DNA of 64,000 nt from Penium margaritaceum (Eukaryota > Streptophyta > Zygnematophyceae > Desmidiales > Peniaceae): assembly GCA_023375785.1 (NCBI GenBank), contig SZWC01002438.1, positions 1-64,000 of the forward strand, in the 5' to 3' direction. Shown here one piece after another: positions 46,824-57,466 of this stretch (position 1 is the first letter of the stretch; each line of letters starts with the position of its first letter). The notes under the pieces are model-generated. The model saw nothing but the letters and a program-made list of their open reading frames with translations, made no database searches and was not told the DNA's origin. Position numbers and translations under genes: made by a program.

Positions 46824-46920
46824 GGACTAGGTATACACTGCTCCCTTGGAGTATGTCTCCTAAGTCTGGTCCAGATAGACAAGGCATGCACTGCTCCTTT
46901 GGAGCAAGTCCCCTTGGTCT
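46824..46920 (+). other. Stem-loop module pair in the Copia-2 LTR
   Basis: There are two 44-nt modules (46824-46867 and 46877-46920), nine bases apart. The outer stems are GGACTAGG/CCTAAGTCT and AGACAAGG/CCTTGGTCT, each with one unpaired base in the 3' strand. The inner hairpins are GCTCC/GGAGT and GCTCC/GGAGC, and CATGCACT-type and AAGTCC-type strings lie between. Equivalent pairs are in all other Copia-2 LTRs of the window (about 1786, 7237, 16978, 19015, 32466 and 59803). Confidence 0.78.
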
Positions 46921-46961
46921 TATCTGGATAGTATAGCCAGCAAACATTACCTAGGAGAACT

Positions 46962-47031
46962 CCTTGTGGCGTAGGTGTTCTAGAGTTAGTCTCTGGAGCG
47001 AGAGGTCATTGGGTCAAATCCCATCCCAGTG
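46962..47031 (+). other. tRNA-like segment in the Copia-2 LTR
   Basis: An A-box-like TGGCGTAGGTG (TGGCTTAGACG in most copies) is followed after 33 nt by GGGTCAAATCC, a near B box, closed by a CTGGG/CCCAG-type T-arm stem. The A-B spacing is that of a tRNA without a long variable arm. It lies about 190 bp into the LTR, upstream of the TATA box and in the same orientation. It occurs in every Copia-2 LTR here. Confidence 0.7.
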
Positions 47032-47235
47032 ACTAATTTTCTTTGTGACCAAAAGGGGACAGCAAGGTTCTAAGAGACATCTTAGAACATTCTAAGGTCC
47101 TTCCTTATGGCTGGCACCACTTGGCGATCACAGGGAGTGCCATGTAAACAGGGGGAATGACGCAATCCAGATTACATCCAAAGTGGCTCATCCAAGGAGC
47201 CACTGCGAGCCTAGGCTAGAGACGGGCTCTAGGAT

Positions 47236-47243
47236 TATAAAAA
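47236..47243 (+). promoter_or_regulatory. TATA box of the Copia-2 LTR
   Basis: TATAAAAA lies about 300 bp before the LTR end, in GGATTATAAAAACCTG. It is kept in position in the reverse-oriented copies. The start of R is expected about 30 bp downstream, by analogy. Confidence 0.6.
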
Positions 47244-47540
47244 CCTGTTAGTTGCTTGTCATTGAGTACACTTCATGTATTTGAGACTCCTAACAGAGTT
47301 CTCCACAAGAGGCTGATACTAAAGAAGCATTGGTTGGTCAAAGCCCCAGCAGCTTGCTCCTCGCGCGAAAGTCACCAAGTGCTAAGGAAACAGTGCAAGG
47401 AAATGATTTTTATAAATTACTCAGTGTGGAATCTTGGCTGTGAGGGTGATATCATCCCTTGGTTGCAATACCAAGAGCGGTTGGTGAGAACCATTATGTC
47501 AGAATCTGATTTCTAGACCATCGCCTCAGGCAGGTTGACA

Positions 47541-49625
47541 TTGGTTTGACAAGAAGCTAAGCGTGGATCATCTTTGTACGTTTAACAGCTTAGCATACAT
47601 GCGTGTGTCAAAGACAAAGTGGTAGAAATGGTACGCGAATAGCGCGTAGATGCAGATAATCGGGTATGACATTGCAAGCAAAACCTATTGTCTATATGAG
47701 AGGGTTACTCGCCAAGACATCATCTCCAGGGATGTCGTCTTCAACAAGAGTAACGTCATCGGCACCAACATTATTTGTGTGGAAGCAATAGATTCAGTCT
47801 CTCTTGATCTTTCCTCTATTGCAAAAGTGGGAGAACCACTCCACTCTCCCATGTTTGATGCAACAGATGGAACGACCTCATTGGCAGAAACAGAGGACAA
47901 AGATACACCACCAGCACCAGCAACAGTTGTCCCTACAGTACCTTGTCAGTCCCCTGCCTACATTCTAATACCAGGTCGAAGGTACCCTCTTAGGGTACAC
48001 AATAGGCGTGGTGAGTGCTAGCATTTTTGGATACTAAAAAAACCAGACCAGATGAACGTCACAATTGTAGCAGACTCTACTTGGCCGACGTCGTACAAGG
48101 AGGCCATGAGTGCATGAGATGCAGTAGATGAGGCATAAATTATGGAGCGGAAGATACAGTTGTAGGTTGACAACGGTACGTGGGAGCTGACTGAGCGTCC
48201 ACCTGGATGCAAGGTAATCAAGTGCAAAAGGATGTTCAAGAAGAAGAGAGGTGCAGATGGCAACCTCAAAAAGTACAAGGCAAGGCTCGTCGCCAAGTGC
48301 TACTTGTAATAGGAAGGCATTGACTATAGTGGAACTTTTTCTCTTGTTGCAAGGTTTGCCTCTGTATACACGCTCTTTTCTTATGAAGCAGTAGAGAACT
48401 TTGAAATTCACCACATGGATATCAAGACGGCAGTCTTGAATGGTGACTTGGAGGAGAATATCTACATGGAGCAGCCTGAGAAATTCGTCATGGATGGCCA
48501 GGAGCACTTGGTTTGGAAGCTGCAGTAGTCATTGTACGGCCTCAAGCAAGCGTCGCGTGTTTGGAACCAGAAATTGGATATGGCACTGCTGTGCATGGGA
48601 TTCGAGCATAGCGAATGTGACTATAGTATCTATTGCTAGCAGCATGGGCATGAGATCCTAATGATCATTGATTATGTGGATGACATGCTCCTCCCCCCAA
48701 CAGTATGTCTGCACTACAAGAGTTCAAGGAGGCCATGCAGAAGCGCTTCCAAATGTTTGATCTCGGGGAGGTGTCATACTTCCACGGTATTCAGATCACG
48801 CGTGACCGCCAATCACGATTTCTCTCGCTGCTGCAGAGCTGCTACATCAAGGATGTCATGCAACGGCTCGTCATAGCAGAGGCAAAAACCATCAACACGC
48901 TGCTTGAGACCCGCCACTACCACGTGAGCTTCAATGGAGAAGCGCATACAGCTAAACAGCAGAGGTTTCAGGACGCAGTCGGCAATCTCATGTACCAGAT
49001 GGTGGCAACCAGGCCGGACCTCGCACAAGCTATGAGCACTTTGAGCGAGGGCCTGAGCACCAGAAGGCAGTGAAGCAGATCTTTTGCTACCTTGCCGGAA
49101 CCATAATCATTGGCATTACCTTTAACATCAACAACAACATCATTAACTCCATAGACGCAGATTGGGCTTCAAACCCTAAGGATCGCAAATCCATCTCTGG
49201 ACATGAGTTCCTCGTGAATGGAGGGGTCATTTGCTAGTGCCAAAAGCGGCAGGTAGTTTTGGCTACCTGAAGCACAGAAGCTGAGTATGTCTCTCTCAGC
49301 TTTGGAGCCAAGGAAGCAGTTTGGCTTCAAGATCTCATGGTAGAGATGAATAGGAGTGCAGTAGTTCCAGTTCTTGTGTGCGTCGACAACCAGAGTGCAA
49401 CCGCACTTGCCAAGAATCGTGAGCACCATGGATGCACCACGCACATTGACATTTCATATCATTTCATGAGGCATATAGTGCAGGAGGGTGCTATCAACCT
49501 AGAGTTTAGTCCAACCAGTAACCAAGTCGCTCATTTGTGCACTTAGCCAGTGACCCGTGAGAAGCAATGGTTCTGCATAAAGGCATGTGGACTCAGCCCA
49601 CTCTCACAGTCGCAAAGTGGTAGAT
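47541..49625 (+). pseudogene. Hinge, RT and RNase H fossil of H
   Basis: The integrase C-terminal end and hinge run from about 47546 to 48050. RT runs from about 48050 to 49070, with HHMDIKTAVLNGDLEENIYMEQPE near 48410-48480 and the YVDDMLL block near 48675. RNase H is about 49080-49600 (DADWASN; KHID-like block). The purine tract (CGCAAAGTGGTAGAT) is at the LTR border. Broken with many breaks. Confidence 0.83.
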
Positions 49626-50360
49626 TATTATAAAAGGGCCATTTGGCTCAATTTCTGGTCCACAAGAGCAAGTTCCAAGAAACTACCAGATGTTGCTGCG
49701 ATTATCAATCCAACTTCTTCATTGGAAAGATCAACGGGTAAATTGTTTACGATCTAAGTTTCGCGCCAATCTAACAGTCGCATTAACTGCTATGAATTTG
49801 TGAAGTTTCCAGGGTCATGGACTGCCGATGTTGGGGTGATCATGGGCGATGGCTCCATGCCTTAGCTTAAGAAAAGAAAACGTGAAGAGGTCCAAGGTGA
49901 AGACTTGATGGGAGAAATATCCAAAAAGGTCCTAGATTCTTAGGTTGCCTTGTCAGAGAGTGCTGACTAGGAAAAAGGTACCTCTCTTTACTTTTATGTG
50001 AGGTGAGATTCTTGTGTGCTAGCCATGGACACATGGAAATTTTCTATGGAATTCTGGATTATGGGACCACTAGGAGTGTAATATGAGAGTATTTTCTAGC
50101 TCTATAGGTTGTGTGTGAGTGATCAACCTGATTCCTAGGCTGATTTCCTCTTTTGTGTGAGATTATGGACTCTGTTGTGTCAGCCTTAGCCTCAATGACT
50201 AAGTAGTGTGACTTGTGAGAGGACTGACTTGCCCAAGCTCTAACTCTATATGCACTTGATCATTTTGAGTGATTCAATAACCATTCTTCAGCACAAGTGA
50301 GGCCCTTTGTGTCTCACATGTTTTATGCTCCAAGCCTCCCTCTTTCTTTGAGTTCCAATA
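49626..50360 (+). repeat. Shared LTR of tandem Copia-1 array H
   Basis: This 735-bp Copia-1 LTR is preceded by the RNase H end and purine tract of one unit. It is followed at once by a decayed primer site and leader of a second unit. It is therefore 3' LTR to the left and 5' LTR to the right, as in a tandem formed by LTR recombination. Confidence 0.82.
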
Positions 50361-50501
50361 CTTGGTTTTTTAGCCAAGTTCTCTCACTTTCAGCTAGGAC
50401 AAGCCATCATTTTGAGAGTGACGGATTAGGGTCAAACCTCCACCAAATCATACGTTTGGCCACCAGATCTTAAGAAGATCCAACATTCGCATAAAGAGTA
50501 A
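50361..50501 (+). repeat. Leader of the second H unit, first piece
   Basis: The leader starts with the decayed primer site and stops at AGTAA (50497-50501), the target duplication of LTR-5. It continues at 58850 with AGTTA. Confidence 0.8.
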
Positions 50502-50562
50502 TGTTGGAGTATTGCTCATCACCATGGCAGGAGAGATTCCAAAAAGGAAAACCAAAAAGACA

Positions 50563-50626
50563 AGCCGTAGTGGCTTAGTGGTTAATGGTATCCACCTATA
50601 AAGGCAAGGACCCGGGTTCAAGTCCC
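50563..50626 (+). other. tRNA-like segment in LTR-5
   Basis: The A box TGGCTTAGTGG and B box GGTTCAAGTCC both fit the Pol III consensus, 33 nt apart. The segment starts GCCGTAGTGGC and ends GGGTTCAAGTCCC. There is no paired acceptor stem or good anticodon stem, so it is a tRNA-derived piece and not a tRNA gene. About ten bases on comes GAATTTCT, as in the Copia-2 and Copia-3 LTRs. Confidence 0.7.
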
Positions 50627-50641
50627 AAAAGATGAATTTCT

Positions 50642-50861
50642 TGTTGGAACTGGAGGAGAGAGGTAGCCTTAGAGCAGCAAGCATGTGGGACTGGAAGGGC
50701 ATCACTTGTGCTGAAGAATGGTTGTTAAATCACTCAAAATGATGGAGTACATATAGAGCTAGAGCTTGGGTAAGTCATCCCTCTCACAAACCACACCACT
50801 TAGCCATGGAGGCTAAGGCTCACACACTAGAGTCCATATTCTCATACAAGGGAGGAAATCA
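50642..50861 (-). repeat. Copia-1 LTR 1h, first part
   Basis: This is the 3' 220 bp of a reverse-oriented Copia-1 LTR, stopped by insertion of copy 1i. The remainder is most likely 57467-58284, since both outer flanks are TTTCT. Confidence 0.83.
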
Positions 50862-51599
50862 TGTTGGGAAAGGAGCCATCCTGCTCGGTTTCAGGTCCAC
50901 GGGAGCAAGTTCCAAGAAAGTACCACATGCCTACTCCGATCGCCAATCCAACTTCACCATTAGAAAGATCAGGTGGCAAAATGTCTACGGTCCAAATTTC
51001 AAGCCGATCCAAAAATCGGATTGGGAGATATGAATTTTCAAAGTTTCAGGAGTCATGGACCGTCGATGTCTGGGTGGGCATGGGTGATGGCTCCATGCCT
51101 TAGCCTGAGAAAAGAAAAAGGCAAGAGGTCCAGGGTCAAGACCTGATGGGAGAAATATCCAAAAAGGTCCTGAGTCTTAGGATTGCCTTGTCAGAGTGTG
51201 CTGACTAGGATAAAGGTACCTCTCCTTTCTTTTTAGGTGAGGTGAGATCCTTGTGTGCTAGCCATGGATACATGGCGATTCTCCATGAGTTTGTGGGTTA
51301 TGTGACTACTAGGAGTGTGCCATGAGAGCATTTTCTAGCTCTCTAGGTCGTGTGTGAGTGGTCAGCCTGATTGCTAGACTGATTTCTTCCCTTGTATGAG
51401 ATTATGGACTCTAGTGTATGAGCCTTAGCCTCCATAGCCAAGTGGTGTGGCTTGTGAGAGCGCTAACTTGCCCAAGGTCTAGCTCTATATGTACTCCATT
51501 ATTTTGAGTGATTGAATAACCATTCTTCAGCACAAGTGATGCCCTTCCAATCACACATGCTCGCTGCTCCAAGGCTCCCTCTCTCCTCAAGTTTTAATA
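50862..51599 (+). repeat. 5' LTR of Copia-1 copy 1i
   Basis: This 738-bp LTR, starting TGTTGGGAAAGGAGCC, is followed by the primer site at 51602-51613. Confidence 0.88.
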
Positions 51600-52247
51600 T
51601 TTGGTATCAGAGCCAAGTTCTGCCACTTTGAGCCTGCACAGGCCGTCAATTTGAAAGTGATGGGTTGGGGTGAAACATTCACCAAATTTGACAATCAACC
51701 ACAGAATCTTCAAGTTCAGGAGACAAGTTTTTCCATGAGCTCAAGATTGCAAAGATCCAATGGTCTGATTGAGAGTTTTGCTCAAAACATGGTCGGCCAG
51801 GGCTACACTCTTCTCTATGAGTAAGACTGTCGCCTTGTGATGACCATAACTCTCTCGTTTCTTTGTCAAATTTAAAACGTGGGCACACGCGAATTGTAGT
51901 GTTTTTTCTCAACTTTCAATTAGTGCAATAATATTTGGATTCCATTGATTGGTTTGGGAGATACGCCATTTACAAGCTGGCTGGTCTGAGTTGGAGTAGG
52001 AGCAGAAACATACCCTGTTTTCAAGATGGCATATCTTTTAAAAATACCTTGGTGATGACCCTGTTTTATGGGTTGATCTGAAAGGTTTTGAGCTGAATTT
52101 TCCAGTGGTGGGCTTAGTTTTTCAAAATTCCTAGTCTGCTGGCATCTACAGTCCATTTTCTGTCAGACAGATTTCTGGTAGAATCACAACAGAAGCAGGG
52201 GTAGTGCCGCCATCCAAGGGCAGCGCTGAGCATCACCAAGGCTCAAA
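51600..52247 (+). repeat. Leader of Copia-1 copy 1i
   Basis: This is noncoding leader with an exact TGGTATCAGAGC primer site at 51602-51613. It ends at the gag start, 52248. Confidence 0.85.
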
Positions 52248-53006
52248 ATGGTCGCAGCTAACGTTGTAACAGCAGCCCAGCCTTTGGAGAGGCTGGAGGG
52301 ACGCGCCAACTTCACGTTTTGGAAGATCCGTACCCGCCTCCTTTTGGAGGAGAGGGGCTTGTGGGAGGTGGTGAGCGGCGACGAGCCGGCTCCAGTTCCA
52401 CAGGCAAAAGGCCTCACTGCAACGCAGGTGGTGGCGGGTAGGACGCCGCAAAAGGGTGCAGCTGATGCGGGTTCTTCTGGAGCTGTACCAGCGACGTATG
52501 AGGAGTGGAAGAAGAAGGACAAGCAAGCCTACAGGATGCTTGCCAACACCATCTCCAACCCGCATCTTCAGTACATGAGTGACAAGGCTACTTCAAAGGA
52601 GGGGTGGGACACGTGCAAGAAGTATGAGAGCAAGGATCCTGTATTCCTCATGCTTTTGGAGGAAAAGATGATGGCGCTGAAAATGCACAGTGGTGAAGGC
52701 ATGGAGGCGTATCTGGACAGGACAAAGGAGCTGACAAAGCTGCTGAGAGCAGTCGGCAATCCTGTGGAAGAGACGCGCTTCATCCTCCTCTTGCTGAGGG
52801 GACTCCCAACCAGCTACGACACGGTGCGAGAGACGTTAGAGTGCCAACCAACTCTTGACCTCGACTTCATCTGCACACACCTGGTGCAGGTGGAATTGCG
52901 TCGCAATGCAATAAAGCATAATGACGACAGCAGTAGTGAAACAGCCTTTGTGGCCACAAGCTCACGCAACCAGTAGCAGCAGTAGTCTGGGCAGCAAAAA
53001 GGCAGA
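52248..53006 (+). pseudogene. gag of Copia-1 copy 1i, truncated
   Basis: A long open gag starts with MVAANVVTAAQPLERLEG, then FTFWKIRTRLLLEERGLWEVV. It continues through WKKKDKQAYRMLANTISNPH and LLRGLPTSYDTVRETLECQP to about codon 242. The product would be the copia capsid-type protein. The gag ends at the inversion joint before the zinc knuckle, so the element cannot be whole. Confidence 0.85.
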
Positions 53007-55296
53007 GTGGGCTGAGTCCACATGCCTTCATGTAGAACTGCATGCCAAACCGCTGCAAAACATCCTTGATATAGCGGCTCTGCTGCAACCCTGGTGCAGA
53101 AATCAGCAACCTGCTTGCTGGTTGGAGTAAACTCCAGCTTGATAGCACCCTCCTGCACCATGTGCCTGGTGAAATGATATGCGATGTCAATGTGCTTGGT
53201 GCGTGCATGGTGCTCAGGATTCTTGGCGAGTGCGAGTGCGCTTAGGTTGTCGACGCACAGAGGAACTGGAACTGCTGCACTCCCACTCATCTTTGCCATG
53301 AGACGTTGGAGCCAAACTGCTTCCTTGGCTCCAAAGCTGAGAGATACGTACTCAACTTCTGATTCGAGGTGGCCACGACCACCTGCTATTTGCTACACCA
53401 GCTGATGGCTCCACCATTCATGAGGAACACATGTCCAGAGATGGACTTATAGTCCTCATGGTTTGAAGCCCAATCTGCGTCCGTGTAGCCGATGATGCTG
53501 TTGTCATTGTCGTAGATGATGCCGATGTTGATGGTTCCAGCAAGGTAGCGGAAGATCCGCTTCACTGCCTTCTAGTGCTCCGGTCCGGGATTAGCCATAT
53601 GCTGGCTCACAGCGCTCACAGCCTGTGCGAGGTCCGGCCTGGTTGCCACCATCAGGTACATGAGACTGCCGACGGCACTCTGGTACTTCTGCCGCTCAGC
53701 GTGGCGATGGGTTTTGCCTCTGCCATGCCAAACCGCCGTGGCGATGGGTTTTGCCTCTGCCATGCCAAACCGTTGCAAAACATCCTTGATGTAGCGGCTC
53801 TGCTGCAACGGGAGAGAGCCTGACTTGGGGTCACGCATGATCTGGATACCGAGGAAGTATGATGCCTCCCCGAGATCAGACATCTGGAAGCGCTCCTGCA
53901 TGGCTTCATTGAAATTTTGCAGTGCAGACATGCTGTTGGAAAAATGGAGCATGTCATCTACATAGACAATGATGATGAGGATCTCATGCTCATCCTGCCA
54001 GCGATATACGCTGTAGTCATTCTCGCTGCGCTCAAACCCCATGCACTGCAACGCCGCATCCAACTTCTGGTTCCAAGCACGCGACACTTACTTCAGGCCG
54101 TACAGTGACTTCTGCAGCTTATTGACCAGGTGCTCCTGGCCATCCACGACGAACCCCTCCGGCTGCTCCATGTAGATCTCCTCCTCCAGGTCACCATTCA
54201 AGAATGCCGTCTTTACATCCATGTGGTGAACCTCAAAGTCCTCAACTGCTGCATAAGAGAGGAGCGTGCGCACGAGGCAAACTTTGCAACAGGGGCAAAA
54301 GTTTCTATGTAGTCGATGCCCTCCTGCTGCGAGTAGCCCTTGGTGACCAGCCTCGCCTTGTACTTTACCAGGTTACCATCTGCTCCCCGTTTTTTCTTGA
54401 AGACCAACTTGCACTTGATCACCTTACGTCCTGGTGGACGCTCAGTCAGCTCCCACGTGCCGTTGTCCAGCTGCGACTGTATCTCCTGCTGCACGGCTTG
54501 TGCCCAATCTGCTGCATCTGGTATAGCCACGGCCTCCTTGTATGACGTTGGCTCATCTAAATCTGCTGCAACTGCAATGTTCATCTGTTCTGGTTTCTGC
54601 AGCATCCAGAAATGGCCGTGCTCACCAGGCTTGTAACGCACCCTAAGAGGGTACCTGCGACCTGGTGCTGGGCGTTAGCGGGTGGCTGGCGCGGTGTTGC
54701 AGGCACAACTGCTGCTGCTGGTGGTGCTACATCTCCCTCCTTTGCTTCTGCCGATAAGGCTGCTGTATCTGCAACATCAGACATGGAAGAGTAGAGTGAT
54801 TCTCCCACTGTCATACTAGAGGAAGGATCGGGAGAAACTGGGTCAGGAAGAATTTCTGCTTCCACTGTCTCGTCAGCTGTTGGTTCTGCTGCCTCTTCAC
54901 ACACAATGTTGGTGCCGATGACGTTGCTTTCGTTGAAGACGACATCCCTGGAGATGATGACGTGGCATGTATCCCTCTCGTAGAGGCGATACGCCTTGCT
55001 TGCGACATTGTAGCCAATCATCAGCATCTGCGCACTCTTCGCATCCCACTTTTGCCGCTTCTCCTTTGGCACGTACATGTGCGCCAAGCTGCCAAATGCG
55101 CAAAGATGACCCACGCTCGGCTTCTTGTCGAACCAGTCCTCGTACGGTGTCATCTGCTCTAGGGCCTTGGTTGGACTGCGGTTCTTGATGTAGACCACAG
55201 TGCTCACGGCTTCAGCCCAGGAGTTTTAGGTCAGCCGGGTCGCGTGCAGCATGGAGCGCGCCGACTACACAATGGTACGGTTGGCGCGTTCTGCTG
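53007..55296 (-). pseudogene. Inverted pol segment in copy 1i
   Basis: On the minus strand from high to low, the integrase end and CTPYED-type region are about 55296-55090. The hinge (EEAAEPTADETVEAEILPDP) is about 55000-54640. RT is about 54640-53570, with HHMDVKTAFLNGDLEEEIYMEQPEG near 54220-54150 and YVDDMLHFSNS near 53970. RNase H runs to about 53016. It is a fossil with several breaks and short local duplications. Confidence 0.82.
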
Positions 55297-57466
55297 ATGC
55301 ATAGCTGTACTCTAACTTTGAGAAGCACTTATGCATCGGCTGTTTGGAGGGGAAGTAGCATCGCGAGGCATTCTCTATAGCAGGGGAGCGTGCAAAAGAG
55401 GTATTGGAGCTGGTCCACACGGACTTGTGCGGACCGATGCAGACCCAGAGCTTTGGAGGCTCTAGGTATTTTCTCACCTTCATTGATGATTTTAGCCGTT
55501 ACACTGCTGTGTACTTCCTTTCCTCGAAGGACCATTGCTTTGACAGGTTCAAGGAGTTCAAGGCCATGGTAGATAACTAGACAGGCAAGAAGATCAAGGC
55601 GGTGCGCAGCGATCGTGGTGGAGAATACCTAAGCAAGGAGTTCGCGCCAAATGTCTAACTTTGAGCAGCAGTTATGCATCAATAGAACGCGCCATCCGTA
55701 CCATTGTGGAGTCGGCGCGCTCCATGTTGCACGTAGCTTGGTTGACTTACCACTTCTGGACAAAAGCCGTGAGGACTGCGGTCTACATCAAGAACCACAT
55801 CCAACAAAGGCGCTGGAGTATATGACGCCGTACGAGGCGTGGTTTGGCAAGAAACCGAGCGTGGGTCATTTCCGAGCATTTGGCAGCCTGGAGCACATGT
55901 ACGTGTCCAAGGAAAAGCGCCACAAATGGGACGCAAAGAGTGTGCAGATGCTGATGATTGGCTACGACGTGGCAAGCAAGGCCTATCACCTCTACGAGAG
56001 GGATAGAGGCCACGTCATCATCTCCAGAGATGTCGTCTTCAACAAGAGCAACGTCATCGGCACCAACATTGTCTGTGATGAGGCAGCAGAACCAGCAGCT
56101 GACGAGACAGTGGGAGCAGAAATCCTTCCTGACCCAGTCTCTCCCGATCCTTCGTCTACTGTGACAGTGGGAGAATCACTCTACTCTCCCATGTTTGATG
56201 TTGCAGATACAACAGCCTCATCGACAGAAGCACAGGAGGGAGATATAGCACCACCAGCAGCTGCAATTCTGCCAGCAGCACCGCGCCAGCCGCACGCTAA
56301 CGCTCCAGCACCAGGTCGCAGGTACCCTCTGAGGGTGCGTTACAAGCCTGGTGAGCGCGGCCATTTCAAGATGCTGCAGAAACCAGAACAAATGAACGTC
56401 ACAGTTGCAGCAGATTGAGATGAGCCAACGTCATACAAGGAGGCCATGGCTGCACTGGATGCAGCAGATTGGGTACAAGCCGTGCAGCAGGAGATACAGT
56501 CGCAGTTGGACAACGGCACGTGGGAGCTGACTGAGCGTCCACCTGGACGTAAGGTGATCAAGAACAAGAGGGTGTTCAAGAAGAAGCGGGGAGCACATGG
56601 TAATCTGGAAAAGAACAAGGCGAGGTTGGTCGCCAAGGGCTACTCGTAGCAGGAGGACATCGACTACACAGAAACGTTTGCCCCTGTTGCAAAGTTTTCC
56701 TCTGTGCGCACGCTCCTCTCTTATGAAGCAGCTGAGGACTTCAAGGTTCACCACATGGATGTCAAGACGACATTCTTGAATGGTGACTTGGAGGAGGAGA
56801 TCTACATGCAACAGCCAGAGGGGTTCGTCATGGATGGCCAAGAGCACCTGGTTTGCAAGCTGCAAAAGTCACTGTACGGCCTCAAGCAAGCGTCGCGTGC
56901 TTGGAATCAGAAGTTCGATGCGGCGTTGCAGTGCATGGGGTTTGAGCGCAGTGAGTGTGACTATAGCATCTATCGCTGGCAGCATGGTCATGAGGTACTC
57001 ATCATCATCGTCTATGTGGATGACATGCTCCTCCTTTGGAACAGCATGTCGGCACTGCAGAATTCAAGGAAGCCATGTAGGAGCGCTTCCAGATGTCTGA
57101 TCTCAGGGAGGCATCATACTTCCTCGGTATCCAGATCACGCGTGACCGCAAGTCACGCTCTCTCTCGCTACAGTAGAGCCGCTACATCAAGGATGTTTTG
57201 CAGCGGTTCGGCATGGCAAAGGCAAAACCCACCGGCACGCCGCTAGAGACGGGGCAGTACCTCGTGAGCTTCAATGGAGAAGCACACGCAGCCGAGCGGC
57301 AAAAGTACCAGAGCGCCGTCGGTAGTCTCATGTACCTGATGGTAGCAACCAGGCCGGACCTCGTACAGGCTGTGAGCGCTGTGAGCCAGCACATGGCTAA
57401 TCCCAGACCGGAGCACCAGAAGGCAGTGAAGCGGATACTCCGCTACCTTGCTGGAACCATCAACGT
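55297..57466 (+). pseudogene. Second pol segment of copy 1i
   Basis: The integrase core runs from about 55311 ([11 protein letters not shown]-like block near 55470-55510) to about 55930. The hinge (DEAAEPAADETVGAEILPDPV) follows to about 56400. RT (HHMDVKTTFLNGDLEEEIYMQQPEG, YVDDMLLLWNS) spans about 56430-57330, and the segment ends before RNase H at 57466. Long frames are open but the element is broken. Its sequence from 55686 on mirrors 53528-55292. Confidence 0.82.

Larger units (their letters stand above)
46771..47540 (+). mobile_element. Solo Copia-2 LTR 2d
   Basis: A 770-bp LTR, TGTTCAACC...GGTTGACA, in H integrase. The flanks CTGGT (46766-46770) and TTGGT (47541-47545) differ by one base, and the integrase reads on after them. 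No internal sequence is present. It is the only plus-strand Copia-2 LTR here, so LTR features can be read directly: modules 46824-46920, tRNA-like segment 46962-47031, TATA 47236-47243, hairpin 47458-47475. Confidence 0.9.
50862..57466. mobile_element. Copia-1 copy 1i, rearranged with a large foldback
   Basis: A normal plus-strand head (LTR, leader, gag; 50862-about 53006) is followed by a minus-strand pol segment (about 53007-55296) and then a plus-strand pol segment (about 55297-57466). The pol pieces overlap in content and form an inverted repeat of about 1.8-kb arms (53528-55292 and 55686-57466). There is no 3' LTR of its own. Several short local duplications lie near the joints, as in template-switch repair. 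It is broken and rearranged. Confidence 0.8.

Noticed and set aside
46824-46920. Hammerhead ribozyme, as in plant retrozymes
   Set aside because: The modules lack the CTGATGA and GAAA core strings of hammerheads.
50563-50626. A functional tRNA gene
   Set aside because: A and B boxes are good, but there is no paired acceptor stem and no proper anticodon stem. It lies within an LTR, so it is called tRNA-like only.
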